64,000 nucleotides of DNA from Epiperipatus broadwayi (lineage: Eukaryota; Onychophora; Udeonychophora; Euonychophora; Peripatidae). Location of the stretch: contig JAQFVV010000183.1 of the NCBI GenBank assembly GCA_028023455.1, forward strand, positions 1,738,001-1,802,000. The letters run 5' to 3'. The notes under the pieces were generated by a model. That model was not told the DNA's origin. It ran no database searches and saw only the letters and a list, made by a program, of their open reading frames with translations. Positions 44,760 through 56,454 of the stretch are shown here, in pieces. The first letter of the stretch is position 1. Each line of letters opens with the position of its first letter. The translations under genes were made by a program, and so were the position numbers.

Positions 44760-45095
44760 AACGGTAACCAGTTTGTAACTGTCAGTAAAGCACTCGCTCC
44801 GCTTGACTAATGGGAGTTAGTGATGTAATCAGCAGCGAAGCTCAACGCCCCAATCTAACCACGTTTTTCTCATTTTAACGGAAAGCTTTCAAGCATATCC
44901 TCACTTTTGAAATCTGAAGTGAGTGAAACCGCATTGGATTTGTTTTGTTTTTTAATCAATAATTCAGGTACTGTGCAGTATATGGAAATTCAAGAATTTG
45001 TTACGTTTATTTGGAAATGATGTTTCTAAGTTATGGATACAAGCGTCAACTAGAAGGAAGTTTCCGAATACTCACGAGTATTCACGGGTAAATAA
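44760..45095 (+). promoter_or_regulatory. GC-richer island, possible promoter or first exon
   Basis: Less AT-rich than its surroundings, with several CpG (CACTCGCTCCGCTTGAC, CAGCAGCGAAGCTCAACGCC), no poly-A runs and no similarity to repeats here. ATTCACGG followed by GTAAATAAATG at 45081-45099 could be an exon end and splice donor. No open frame of note. A guess from composition only; a unique non-coding stretch would look the same. Confidence 0.25.
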
Positions 45096-45099
45096 ATGT

Positions 45100-47925
45100 T
45101 TTCTAACTTTTATCGACTCTCATTAGTGAAAAGGTTTCTATTCAGATTGTAGTGGAATTTCTCTCGGAGCTAATAAAAAGAGGAAAAAAGAAAAATAATT
45201 AGTTTTGCGTAATTAGTTTATAAGATAAATGACACATTTTAATTACAATTATTTTTTTCTAATTTTTCAACTGATCTTCAATTAATATTTTTTATATATA
45301 TTTAAATATACGTATACTTGCCGATATATACAATTTTTTTAAATATATTTATTTATATACAAATAGTAATGTAAGACTTTTAAGGATGGAAATAACTATT
45401 GATTTTTTTCTCTCCGTAATCCAAGTTTTAGGAAAAGCCGAAGAATTTTAAAACTCTACGCGTATAATATATGGTAATAGTAAAATATCAAACTCTTTAG
45501 AATTATTATTTAACTGAGTGTGTATTTTGCGATATAATAATATTTTATCGTTAATTATTTTTAAGAGAAACTAAGCATAAGAAAAGTTCGCTTTTTGGTT
45601 ACAATCATTTAACTTTGCATCATACTTGGGCAGAACGTTATTCTGATATTACAAAACAAGAATCGATTAATGATAGTAATAAAATTATATTTATTGACTG
45701 TTTGATTTTTGACACTTTTTTGATTAAATAACGAAGTCATTGATGTAGTTGTTACCCATTCCTAACAACTTTTTTTTAAAGAAATTTTTTTTTTCTAAAA
45801 AAAATTAAAAAATTTTTTTTTTGGTTGAGGATTTTGAAAAAAAGAAAGATTTTTCTTCTTATATATTTTTTCAAAAAAAACAAAAAAAAATTCCTACCTA
45901 TAATAATGATATTATTCTAACAAGTTCTTCTGTTGGTCCTGAGAAGTATCCAATATGGAATATCCTGAAAGGATTTAAATCATAATTACCAACTTATGGT
46001 AAAATAAAAAAAATATAAAAGTAGTAAAATTGGTGGCCAGTAAATGGATAACTAATTATTAATAATTAAAAAATATTGTTTTTAGCGCAGTAGTGTGACG
46101 GCTTGCCAACTAAAAGTTTCTGGATCAAAAACCAATACGACACTTCCATTGCTAAAATGTCGCATGACGTGGCGAGCATCTAACCATTTAATAATTTATT
46201 AAAGAACATAAAACAAAAAATAACAATTGAATAGAATATACGAGTATTACATATTCTTCCTTTTTTTCTAAGCTCTTCTTTAGATTTGGAATCATAAAAA
46301 ACTTTAAATGATTGTAAATATCCTTAGATAAAACTTTACAAAATAGTCGTATACAATATTTTTTTAAATAGAAAGTAGACTTTGATTAAATTGGCTTAAG
46401 CTAAGTCACACGCACGCACACAAAACAAAAAAAAAATCAATATTTTGAGGTACTTAAATGTTAACCTTGATTCTATAAAAACAATAAATTCGCCTTTATG
46501 TTAATGGTAATTGTAACCTCATTAACTGAATAAAAATCTACATAAAAGACTGAACGCAATATATCTTTATGCAACTTAGAAATGATCTTAAAACTCAAAT
46601 GTAAAAAGATTCGAACTAAAATTACTTTAGGAATTACTAACTAGCTTGAAAAACTGACTATGATTCATTGTAGAGAGGGATATAAAGACCTTTAAAAACA
46701 GCTTCCTTAACACATCTATTCTGCTATTACACTGCTAATTTGAGAGAAAAAAAGCATATATCAACTTCTAGATACACACTTTAATATTATTATCAAAACA
46801 TTACAGATATAGGTGAAGTCCACTTCTTAAAAACGCTAACCCATCCTATTGTGTTATTTCACAATGAACTATTTTACAGAAAATATACAAATACCAATAA
46901 TCCGTAAAAATGCTATTAATTCCTACTAACTTAAAATATTGATTTACTATAAACCATATGCCAAGAGCTTTTATGTAGACGATTGATTAGTACATTCTTC
47001 AAACAATAAAATAGTTGGGGGACAAATAATATATATATATGAAAAGAACAAAAAAATATTTATTGTTTTTTTTGACTTAACAATAAATGTAGCTAACTTT
47101 AAGTTTTTCAACTTTATTAAAATTTTACAATTACAGTTCTTATCTGCTTCAAAAATACTTTTAATGACCTTCTACTTATGGTATTATGGTTAAACACAAA
47201 CAATGGACCACATAATTAATATCTTTCCAATTTCTGTGTGTATTATGATATCTGGAGGAATAAATAAATTTAGCACTATATTAGAATATTTGAATGTTTT
47301 CTATATGTGATAAAAAGATGACTTGTGAAGAAAAAAAAAACCCATATTCTAAATAAATAATTGACTAATGAATTTACTTTTACATTGTATCTATCCTAAA
47401 AATATAGTTATAGTCTAGGAAAATAATAATAGTCCACTAATGATAATTCTTACTATTTTGGCTAATTTATTTTTAATGAATTGCAAGTAAAATGATTTAC
47501 TCGAAATCATATTTGTTGATGACAATGATTTTGGGGGGAAAGAACTACAATCAAGCAGTAAGAAACTATTTAGAACTATTGGTGACACAATTTTTCACTT
47601 CCTATTCTTGTAAATTTTTGTTATTCATCATCAAAAATGCTGAAAAATTATTTATTGCCTAAATAAATAAAATATCTGAACTATTATTTATTAATAAGCA
47701 ATATATAATCTGAATTATAATTATTATATATTATATCATTTGAAATTCAAATCTAGGTTTCAAAATTTATTCAAACAAACAAATTTTATAGTAGGAAGTA
47801 AAACTCATTCTAAAACATACTGTTTAATTTATCAAAGTAAAACTCATTCTCAATAAAATGTTATTAGTTTTTCAGAATAACAGCATGTATATTAGCATAT
47901 AGGTAGTGTTAATCAACGTGTTTCT
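45100..47925. other. Long spacer without recognised gene
   Basis: Mostly AT with T9/A9 blocks near 45770-45890. A tRNA-like string GCGCAGTAGTGTGACGGCTT at 46085-46104 may be an eroded SINE-2. No open frame above 60 codons was noticed. Confidence 0.45.
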
Positions 47926-47929
47926 GACA

Positions 47930-48245
47930 GATTTCTGTTTAAAATATTAGAAATTCTCTCTATATAATAGTGCCACCTAGTGTAAGCTATAGTAATCAAT
48001 AGTGCTCATTCATCAAATATTCCCAGACTAGTTTTTAGCTCATGATTGTTATCGTGTGAGGAGCTTTGTATCTAAGAGCAATACACCTACATCCAATACA
48101 TCCCTCCAGCATCTACCTTTTACTCATTTAGTCACATAAAGTAATTAGCCCAAACTATTGATCACTAGCTTGCACTAGATGGCGCTACTGTATGGAGAGA
48201 CTTTCTACTATCTTAGTTGCTTGTGCAAATAGTGGTCATGTGATG
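47930..48245. mobile_element. RepA foldback element (diverged)
   Basis: AAATTCTCTCTATATAATAG, GTGCCACCTAGTGTAAGC and TTCCCAGACTAGTTTTTAGC in the left arm; TTGATCACTAGCTTGCACTA, GGCGCTACTGTATGGAGAGA and AGTGGTCATGTGATGTTTAA in the right. The minus hammerhead is degraded (TCGTGTGAGG in place of TCATCAGTGAGG). The right terminus is complete. Confidence 0.75.
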
Positions 48246-48249
48246 TTTA

Positions 48250-48580
48250 AATAGTTTATATTTTAGTTTTTATAATAATTTTACTAATTGCATCTAATAT
48301 AAAGTAAACAATAATTATAAACAGAATATTCAATAAATATTTTTCAATATAAATGATACATACAACATGTATACAAAGAAAAGCTTGTTTAATAATTTAA
48401 AATAACTATGCTAGTTACATTAAAAATAGTATGCAGAGCATGCTTTCAACTGCATGCTCAACATACTTTACGGTATTAAACCAACATTTCTTAGTATATG
48501 TGTTGTACATATATAGTGAATTACATTTTTTTGAGAAAAGTTTAAATTTCTTGGATTTATATAAATATTTTTAATACATT
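48250..48580. other. Spacer without recognised gene
   Basis: GCAGAGCATGCTTTCAACTG with CATGCTCAACATAC nearby is a weak hairpin at 48432-48471; otherwise nothing. Confidence 0.4.
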
Positions 48581-48582
48581 GT

Positions 48583-48640
48583 ACAGGCTTACACCTGCAT
48601 TTATTTATGTAATATATGTGAGATTCGAACTCAGACTAAT
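48583..48640 (-). mobile_element. RepB end fragment
   Basis: Minus sense unit end: ACAGGCTTACACCTGCATTT, ATGTAATATATGTGAGATTC and GAACTCAGAC. Confidence 0.6.
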
Positions 48641-48684
48641 ATTTAAATACAAATATACTTTATATTCCTGAAGTTTAAATGTAA

Positions 48685-48970
48685 TTATAGGGGATTTGAA
48701 CCCAGACTTTCAAACTTCATTCAGCTATTCAATCTATCTCATATAACCAATATGCATGACCACATGCATGTGAAACAGCACTGATTATAAATATATGGGA
48801 GATGATGATCTGGACCAATTGATGAGTGCTGATTCAGCATGAAATATATATATATATTGGAGATCATTTATCTTTTTCATATGTGTGGTCATGTGTATTA
48901 GTTGTATGAGATAGATTGGATAGCTGGCTTAAAGGAGCTTAAAACTCTGGGTTCAAATCCCCTATAAGTA
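48685..48970. mobile_element. RepB head-to-head dimer with hammerhead
   Basis: Short minus half (48685-48776: AGGGGATTTGAACCCAGACT to CATGACCACATGCATGTGAAA) joined to a longer plus half (48777-48970) that contains a hammerhead motif, GTGTGGTCATGTGTATTAGT, TATGAGATAGATTGGATAGC and the B box GGGTTCAAATCCCC. Confidence 0.8.
48814..48860 (+). ncRNA. Hammerhead-like motif (RepB)
   Basis: Stem I CCAA/TTGG, core TTGATGA (first C changed to T), stem II GTGCT/AGCAT with loop GATTC, GAA, and an AT-repeat stem III. The core change probably blocks cleavage. Confidence 0.5.
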
Positions 48971-48974
48971 AATA

Positions 48975-49505
48975 TTTTTGTATATGATAAAAATTTCTTT
49001 ATCACAATTACAATACTTGAAGAGAGATAAAAATAAAAAATAAAAGCTAATATATTAGTATAGCTTATGTTGTAAGCAAAGCAACTTATTTTTTTTAAAG
49101 AACAAATATTTTTAGATTACTTTTGCAAAAGATTGTTTTCCAATTATTCTGATTGCCTACGTTTATAAAAAGTTAATTATTAAAAAAAAAGTATACAATT
49201 GTTGAAGCTGTTATGTGATAGAGTTGTTATTTCAGAGTTAAAAAAACATTATACAAAATACTTTCCAGAAACATCATGGTGAAATGACAAATTAGATGTG
49301 ATATAACAGTCAACTATTAGATTACAATCTATGACAATATAAGACTTACAAAATCTATTTCAAGGGAATTCTCTTTGTCAGTTGTACCAAGCCAATAAAC
49401 ATCACCCACTAGAAATCAAAATTGAGTTCATAAATTTATTTGTATTTGTATGTAAATATGCACATGAATTAATTTATTTATAACAAAAGATTAAGAATTA
49501 CTTTT
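48975..49505. other. Spacer without recognised gene
   Basis: AAGCCAATAAACATCACCC at 49389-49407 is an isolated RepA terminal scrap. Confidence 0.4.
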
Positions 49506-49507
49506 AC

Positions 49508-49605
49508 TACCCTGTGTGGGGTAGTGCATTGGATAAGTGGCATATCCTGAGCTCAAGATCCTTGAACTAATTCCATTCCTTTCATTAACTTAAAAATTCT
49601 TGTGA
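49508..49605 (+). mobile_element. SINE-2-like copy with A-rich tail
   Basis: TGTGGGGTAGTGCATTGGAT, CCTGAGCTCAAGATCCTTG, AACTAATTCC and CATTAACTTAAAAATTC, followed by a long A run (49621-49643). Confidence 0.5.
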
Positions 49606-49609
49606 GTTT

Positions 49610-50418
49610 TTTTTAATTTTTAAAAAAAAAAAAAAAAAAAAAAATAAAAATAAGGAAAAAAAAAATAAATTAATTTATATAGTGCATGCTAAAATATAGA
49701 AGCATTATATAGTTTCTTTGTTTAAGTAGAAGGTTTATGTTTATTATATGGTGGTTAATATATGTCACCCACATAATCAGTGAGAATCTCAACTTTGTAA
49801 TATGAGAAACTATTTAATAAAATGGTACATTCAGTTCGCATTTTAATAAAAATTATTATCGCGTAGATTATATTTAAGATTCTTTATGAAGCAATGGTTT
49901 TAATATTTTGTAAGTCAATTTTATTATTTCTAAACGAATGTTAGGCCAAACACGTAAAACAATTCTTACAAACGTAAATATAAAAATGAAAAGATAAACA
50001 ACTAATATAGTAATCAATGAATTACTTTAATTAAGTTTAAATATTTATTAATCTCTCACTTTATATCATAAACCTATTTTTAATCCAAAGTACAAGAAGC
50101 ATGTGATTATCTCATAAAAATTAGACTATTTGATTTATATATATATATATAATTTATGATGGCTTTTTGATTCATTTTGGTGAAACTGACTACTGGCACA
50201 ATAATTATATATTGATTAAATATGTTATATTTAAATTGACTGAACACATTATCTTTGAGTTATACTTAAAATAAAAATAGATTGTTATTTTATTGTAACT
50301 TTTTACTACTTCAGTAAATCTGATTGCTGTTGAACAGTTGGGTCAGTCATAGAAATGTTTTGTTGGTGAGTGATTACCACGAAGTAAATTAGTTCACAGG
50401 TGAAACAAATATCTGAGT
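49610..50418. other. Spacer without recognised gene
   Basis: Poly-A at 49621-49643; ATATATATATATATA near 50136-50150. No gene seen. Confidence 0.45.
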
Positions 50419-50430
50419 AATAAAGTAATT

Positions 50431-50817
50431 CAATAAGATTACCAAATTCCACACAGTAGTGTCACCAAGTGCAAGCCTTCATAATCAATGGATGCAGGAA
50501 GGTTTGTGCATAAAATTCCTATCTAGTGCCTACTCACCCAACATCTCCAGATTAGTTTCTAACTTGTGGCTTTCATCAATGAGGAGCTTTAGATTTGGCA
50601 GCACTGTACCTTATTGATGAAAGCCACAAGCTAGAAACTAGTCTAGAATGTTGGATGAGTAGGTACTAGATAGAGATTTTATACACAAACCTTCCTAGAT
50701 CCATTGATTACTAAGCCTTGCACTTGATAGTACTACCATATATGGAGTTTGGTAATCTTATAAACAACATGTGTAAGCATATGAAATGGTGACCATGTGA
50801 TGCTTTGATAGTTTTAT
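50431..50817. mobile_element. RepA foldback element with 12-bp target duplication
   Basis: AATAAAGTAATT at 50419-50430 and 50818-50829 exactly flanks it. Both arms are long: left CACACAGTAGTGTCACCAAG to TTTCTAACTTGTGGCTTTC; right GATGAAAGCCACAAGCTAGA to GTGTAAGCATATGAAATGG, GACCATGTGATGC. The spacer between arms is CAATGAGGAGCTTTAGATTT, GGCAGCACTGTACC. Both arms carry hammerhead remnants with core changes (TTGATGA). Confidence 0.85.
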
Positions 50818-50829
50818 AATAAAGTAATT

Positions 50830-52358
50830 TGCTAGTGAAACATTTTTGCAATGTTTAGAGAAGATTTGTAGCCAATAAAAGTTTATAAATCAGTTTCTAG
50901 AATAGCAATAAAAATCTAGATACTTTAGAAAAATAATTCCTGTTTTTATAATTATTATATGAATAGTTCTAGTTGATAGTAGATAACTACTAAAGTTTAT
51001 AATTTGGTCAAATCTCAACATAAATGGCTATTTAAGCCTATAAAAACAGGAGTGTGACTCAGCCAATTCAAACCAGTTGGGTAGAATTAGTTCCAAAAAT
51101 TTTTTAGTTCACTAACCGGACTTTGTAATATTTATATATACATTTCATAATATTGGTTACATCCTTCATAACGTACTATATTTTTATTCCATATAGTTAA
51201 TATTTCAGCAAAAAACGTATTTATTTCTGACAAAATGAAGAAAATCAGATTAAGCTAATAATATGATCACAAAAGAACGGAACCAATGGAGAAAAAAAAT
51301 CAAATACACATTCCCCTCCCTGTTAATATAATTAGCATCCTTATTGTGTTTGAACTGTAAATTCATTTAACAGTAACGAAGTGATCATTTTTTGTTTGTT
51401 TGTTTTAAATAATTTTATTTGATAAAACTATTGACACATTTATATTTTGTATAATGTTTATTATAATAATAAAAATGAATCTACAAAATGTTTGTATGTG
51501 TTGTAAAAAAAAAAAATTAAATATTGTAATATAAGTGAGATGATACATCAAACATTGATTGTTTTTTAAAAATAATCAATATTTATAGTACACATTAAAG
51601 AGCAAAGAAATTTAAAAAATGAGTTCTCTGTCGTATAGTGAGACCAGACTCCAGGTAGGGTCTAAAAATATTTTCTGCTGCATGTGTTTGGCCTCACTTT
51701 AATATTACTTTTTCTTTTTTTTCTTTTTTTTAAAAAAAACTGGCTTATAATTGTGAGATGTGGGATTAAGGAATGGGGTAGAATTTTATGAATCAGAGTG
51801 TGAAAAGAATGAAGAAAGTGATTCTTATATTTTAAAGAAAAAACTTCTGTATATGCTATCAGTGAGGCTGGTAATTGTTTGGGTATGAGTGAGTAATGTC
51901 ATTGAAAAGAGTGCAGTTCAATAAGGATTGAGCTTTCCAGTAGGAAGTACTTCATGTTTGTGTGTGTGTGTGTGTGTGACTTAGAGGACATGATGTGCTG
52001 GAAGAGCTTTAAGATATTGATTTTAATTAAGAAGTCTAAGTATTTAAGTTCCAGATATCAGTATCTAAAGCTCGTTATGATGTTTGTGTTGTTAGCCAAC
52101 AAAAAGGATTGGATGTTATTTGATATTTTTTTTTTATGCCATGTAATTTTCAAAATCTAATTTTGTTAGAGAAAAGTTTGTGGAGAAGAGGAGGGGAAGC
52201 TGTGTGGTTGTTCATGAGATTAATTAATGTTTTCATAAAATTATTGTTAATGTTGGTGGAATTATCCGGAGTAAGGTCACCTATATTTGGGAAGTTGCTA
52301 ATTAGTTTAATTATTTTATTAATGACTCTGGATATAAAATGTAAAAATGCTATGTAAT
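50830..52358. other. Spacer without recognised gene
   Basis: (TG)n at 51956-51977. The frames at 51954-52357 lack domains and one runs into SINE-1. Confidence 0.4.
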
Positions 52359-52374
52359 AAGTTCTCATTGTTTT

Positions 52375-52484
52375 TTTTACCTCATATGCCATAGCATCGG
52401 CCGGGACGCGAACCCACAACCGTCTGCAACCAACTACTTGCTTCCAAGGCAGCTGCGATGACCTCTCGGCTAACAACGCTTGAC
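52375..52484 (-). mobile_element. SINE-1 copy with 16-bp target duplication
   Basis: Exact 16-bp direct repeat AAGTTCTCATTGTTTT at 52359-52374 and 52485-52500. The body matches the 44.4-kb copy closely (CATCGGCCGGGACGCGAACC, GACCTCTCGGCTAACAACGC). Intact flanks and boxes suggest a recent insertion. Confidence 0.92.
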
Positions 52485-52661
52485 AAGTTCTCATTGTTTT
52501 GTTTTCATTTTCTGATGCGTATTCATGATTATTTTGGTAATGATGGATTATATCTTTTTTAAATGAAGAAGTGAATTTAAAGATAATAAGAAATTAGATA
52601 ATTTTAGAAAAAATTAAGATGTTTGTTAATGAAACTTTTGCTTATATTAAAAGTTTTTTGG

Positions 52662-52790
52662 TCTCTCTCCCTCCCCCCTCGCTCCTTCCCTCTCTCTTTC
52701 CTTCCTTCTCTCCCTCCCTCTCTCTCACTCTGTCCCTCTCACCCTCGCTCTCTTCTCTCTCTCCTCTCTCTCTCTCTTCCTCTCTCTCTT
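52662..52790. repeat. Homopyrimidine TC/CCCT tract
   Basis: About 130 bp of CTCTCC-type sequence; the S/L/P-rich frames across it are spurious. Confidence 0.95.
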
Positions 52791-52794
52791 TACA

Positions 52795-53700
52795 TATATA
52801 CTGCATATAATTCTTTATTCTACCAAATCTAGTGTTTTAGGTTAAATTTCCTTTCATTTTTTTAAAAAACTTTTTTTGTGGCTTCATGAAAGCAATTTAT
52901 TGCAGGTATAATGTTTATGATTGTGCTTGTTTTGTTGTTGTCTTTTTATGTCACTGATATTGAAATTTTTATAATTGTTCGATTCAAAATCAGTGTTATT
53001 AAAACTGACTTTGAAATTAATTACAGTGCTATGGTATTTTTTTTCATTTAAATTATTTAGGAGCAAAAAAATAAAATTGTTTAAATATTTATCAGTAAGT
53101 CATTGTGGTCCTATGCTCCAAAAATCATAGCTTATAATGAAAGTTGATCTATGTTTCTATTGATAGCTTAAAAGTCCTATTGCTAAAAACTAGTCCTAAA
53201 TGTTTTTATTATACTTATTTTATGTTGTTGTTGGCCAGTTCTATGTGTTATGTTTTACCTTATTTATAATGTCAAATCTGCTTTCTTCTTCTTTTTTAGT
53301 CTATTCATTCAATAACTAGTTCATATATTATAAAATCTTTAGCTTTTTTCAAGGAATTATTTATTTTTGTTCTTTCATGAAATTCATATTTATGACTAGT
53401 TTTACTTTATGTTCAAAATACTTTTTTTATTTATTTATACTGCTCTTCATTTTTAATTTTGCACCTGTACCTATATGACTGCATTAGGAGTTTTAAATTG
53501 GTGCATATACTTGAATAGATTTTTTTTTTTCAAACACTTAAGCAAATTCTTTTTAAATAATTTTATTGACTGTACTTTTTTTTTACACTCTGTCTTCACT
53601 TTTCTATTTTGTCACTTAGTGACTGACAAAATTTTCTCTGTAAACTTGTATACCTATTCAAATTGATATATCAATCAGCTTTATTAGAATTATTTATCTT
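52795..53700. other. Spacer without recognised gene
   Basis: AT-rich; no domain or family repeat noticed. Confidence 0.4.
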
Positions 53701-53701
53701 C

Positions 53702-53880
53702 AACAGTATCACATGACTACTATATGCTTGCTAATTCACTCTACTCTAGCGCCACCTACTATGAGCTTGACTAACCAATGGGCATTTAATGGTTTAGTGC
53801 AGTGATGGCCAAACTTCATCGCTGTAAGAGCTGTATGTTAAAACTGAAATATATTCAAGAGCCACAATTACATTTTTGAA
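53702..53880. mobile_element. RepA scrap next to a possible hAT end
   Basis: CACTCTACTCTAGCGCCACC and GAGCTTGACTAACCAATGG (53737-53782) are an eroded RepA arm. CAGTGATGGCCAAACTTCAT at 53801-53820 resembles hAT termini, but no opposite end or target duplication was found. Confidence 0.3.
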
Positions 53881-53884
53881 GTTT

Positions 53885-54685
53885 TCAACCTTTTGCCTTT
53901 ACAATTATTTTATTATTATGATATATTAATTGTACAAAATATCAAGAGAAAATTAATGTGAGAATAAAATCAATAAAAAATTTTTTTATTATTCACATGT
54001 GATAGTATCTGATTAGCAAAAGCATTAAAATTTGACATATAATTTATTAATGTAGCAGGCAATAATTCTGTAAAACATTCGTCAGTTGCTTACGAATTTC
54101 ATTGTTGTGTATAATGATTTACAAGAATACATTGTCCCAAAAATTGAAATTAATTTATAAGCAGTTTCTTTTAAATGGTGATATTTAGATTTTGGCATGA
54201 GTTTCCTGCTCTTATCTTCATTTGTTGCTTGTTGAAGCTATGTTGATCAAGAATTTAAATAATTTTTTCAAATTTTTAAATGTAAAATCAAATAAAGTAT
54301 ATTACGTTTATTATTTGTATAAGAGTTCAATTGCAATAATTCTTTATTTTTCTGAATATAACTTAAAGTTGATTATCTGTACTGCTTGATAAAAGTACTG
54401 GAAGTTGATGTTCAAAAATCAAAGTGAAAGAAACCTTTGATGGCAGAAGTCCACATAAAAACTGAACCAATAGGTTTGAACAATGCATTACATTTTTAGG
54501 AAACATAACAATAAATCATCAATGTTGATAATATAAAGGCATAAACAATAATTATACAATTGCTACCATAAAAGAATAAAGCATGTTTGGTTTTAAAATA
54601 AAATATAAATACATCATACTAATATATATTATATCATGATTTTATTTCAAAAGTTTCATAAGCTGCAATTTGGCCCTTCCTGGTA
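53885..54685. other. Spacer without recognised gene
   Basis: May be the inside of the hAT-like element that begins at 53801, but no transposase motif could be read. Confidence 0.3.
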
Positions 54686-54689
54686 TGGT

Positions 54690-54860
54690 GCTATGATATC
54701 CTCATTTTCAGGCTAGTTTTTGATTTTTACCTCCATTATTCCTCATTGATGAAGCCAAAATCCAGAAGCCAGTCTAAGACTGGGATTTATACAGCACCAC
54801 ATTATCTGATGTTTATAGATTATTCTAATTTGCAATATACTTCTCTAGAGTAGGGTTAAA
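54690..54860. mobile_element. Eroded RepA relative
   Basis: ATTCCTCATTGATGAAGCC and CCAGTCTAAGACTGGGATTT keep the order of the RepA hammerhead arm and its downstream GGATTTTAT; GATTATTCTAATTTGCAATA follows. Strongly diverged. Confidence 0.4.
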
Positions 54861-54864
54861 ATAT

Positions 54865-55240
54865 CTATAGTTTTTGTCTTTTCAATGTTTATGTACAAAC
54901 CAAATCATACATTAACTTTTTTTAATTGTTCCTATTATCCCTGCCCCCCCCCCCATTTTATACATACTTTTTGAGAATAGTTTATCATCAGCAACCACAA
55001 GTGACACATTTTTCTTGTTTAACCAATTTTAGATTTTTGACTATATGAATTATGGTTACTAAAATAATGGTAGCAAAAAATTAAATCCACTTTTTGACTT
55101 TTTTATAATCTTTTAATTTCATGGTTTAATTTAGATTATATTGATTTTTTTTTATTAATTTATTGAATTACACTGAAGAGCTGTTGATATTTCAAAATGT
55201 TAAAGAATTTCATTAGATATTCTGTAATACAAGAAATATA
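54865..55240. other. Spacer without recognised gene
   Basis: C run (CCCCCCCCCCC) near 54944-54955; nothing else. Confidence 0.45.
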
Positions 55241-55244
55241 TTCA

Positions 55245-55385
55245 GCAACAAATTATTTTTCTTCCCACTATTATGCCACCTAGTGAAAGTTTTAATAATC
55301 AATAGATGCCAGATGGTAGTGCTTAATAAATCCCTATCCATAGTTGCCCTATCCAATAACTTCAGACTAGTTTCTAGCTTATGAA
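55245..55385 (-). mobile_element. RepA half copy
   Basis: Left-arm blocks only: TATGCCACCTAGTGAAAG, AATAATCAATAGATGCCAGA, CTTCAGACTAGTTTCTAGCT. It stops before the hammerhead core. Confidence 0.65.
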
Positions 55386-55501
55386 CAGCATGGAGTCATA
55401 TAATAAAGAATCTATTGAGATTGACACAAATATATTAATAATTAACACATAGTAGAGAAATAACAAAATTAATTGTTCCTACAAGATTCTTATAATATTA
55501 T

Positions 55502-55612
55502 GCCCAGTTTGGTTTAATACTGATAGAATGATGGATTCTGGAATTCAAATTCTTTGGATCGCAACTCCACCTCTATCGTGAATTTACAAAAAATTAAATT
55601 ATTTGATTACTT
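55502..55612 (+). mobile_element. SINE-2 copy
   Basis: TGATAGAATGATGGATTCTG, GAATTCAAATTCTTTGGATC, GCAACTCCACCTCTATCG and the tail AAATTATTTGATTAC. Confidence 0.55.
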
Positions 55613-55614
55613 TT

Positions 55615-56030
55615 TTACTGAGAGTTTTCATTATGATTCATTTATGGTTCAAACTCATAAAAAGTATGAATAATTTTATGAATAACATAACTAACTTGTT
55701 AATATATGACAATGATAAATTCTATTTACAAATTGTGATCAAATATAATATTTTTATAATATACAAGTATTAGCATTCATATGTTGTCCATATCTTAAAC
55801 TTAAAATACCATACATTTAGTTTAAACAAAAAATTATCACAGGTAAACAAAACATGGATGTCATCTGCCATTTGAAAACACAGAGCAATGCGTCTGTTCC
55901 CAGTTTGATAATTAATAAAAAGTGGAAATTAAAGTTTTACATATTAAAAAAATAATAAACATGTAATATTTATCATTATACATTTATTAATTTAATAAAA
56001 AATTATGCAGATAAAAAAAACTTCTATTTT
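55615..56030. other. Spacer without recognised gene
   Basis: No structure noticed. Confidence 0.4.
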
Positions 56031-56034
56031 CTAT

Positions 56035-56150
56035 TTTGTCATTTTGTGTAAGCTTTAATAATCAATAGATAGTAGTTGTTAATGCATCTAGCATCTATTG
56101 ATTACTAAAGCATACACTAGATGGCATAAGAGTATGGAGAATAAAAATGT
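56035..56150. mobile_element. RepA very short foldback
   Basis: AAGCTTTAATAATCAATAGA at 56051-56070 faces TCTATTGATTACTAAAGC at 56095-56112, followed by ATACACTAGATGGCATAAGA; only the outer arms remain. Confidence 0.6.
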
Positions 56151-56331
56151 TACCTAATAAATAACAATATGCGTAAGCTACGATCATTTGGTGTTTTAAT
56201 AAAATAAACTTCTCATTGCTTAATTCAATTGTAATCTCAGAAAACATTTAAACTTTGGTAAATTCTTTTCTTTTAGTAAAAAAAAAGCTTCCAAATTTGT
56301 TTTAAAAAAAGCACCAAAACACAACATAACT

Positions 56332-56439
56332 GTCTTGCATTGGTGGTCGAGAGGTCAGCGCGACTACCTTGCACTTGCAGGCAGCTGCCCGGGTTGCGGG
56401 TTCGCGTCCCGGCCGATGCTATGACACTTAAAAAAAAAC
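56332..56439 (+). mobile_element. SINE-1 copy, best preserved
   Basis: Flanked by the 13-bp duplication ACACAACATAACT (56319-56331 and 56440-56452). Acceptor-like arms GCATTGG and CCGATGC pair over seven positions (one G-T). B box GGTTCGCGTCC is near perfect; the anticodon-like loop region is CTTGCAC. Ends CTATGACACTTA and nine A. Could still contain a working pol III promoter. Confidence 0.92.
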
Positions 56440-56454
56440 ACACAACATAACTTT

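Noticed and set aside
46084-46190. Another SINE-2 copy
   Set aside because: Only the GCAGTAGTGTGACGG head resembles the family; B box and tail are not convincing.
52619-52832. S/P/L-rich overlapping frames
   Set aside because: Generated by a homopyrimidine TC tract.
53801-54690. Complete hAT element
   Set aside because: Only one terminus-like string was seen; no matching end or 8-bp duplication.
56332-56420. Genuine tRNA gene
   Set aside because: Although the tRNA fold is good, the copy has an A tail and an exact 13-bp target duplication and belongs to an eight-member family, so it is a SINE.
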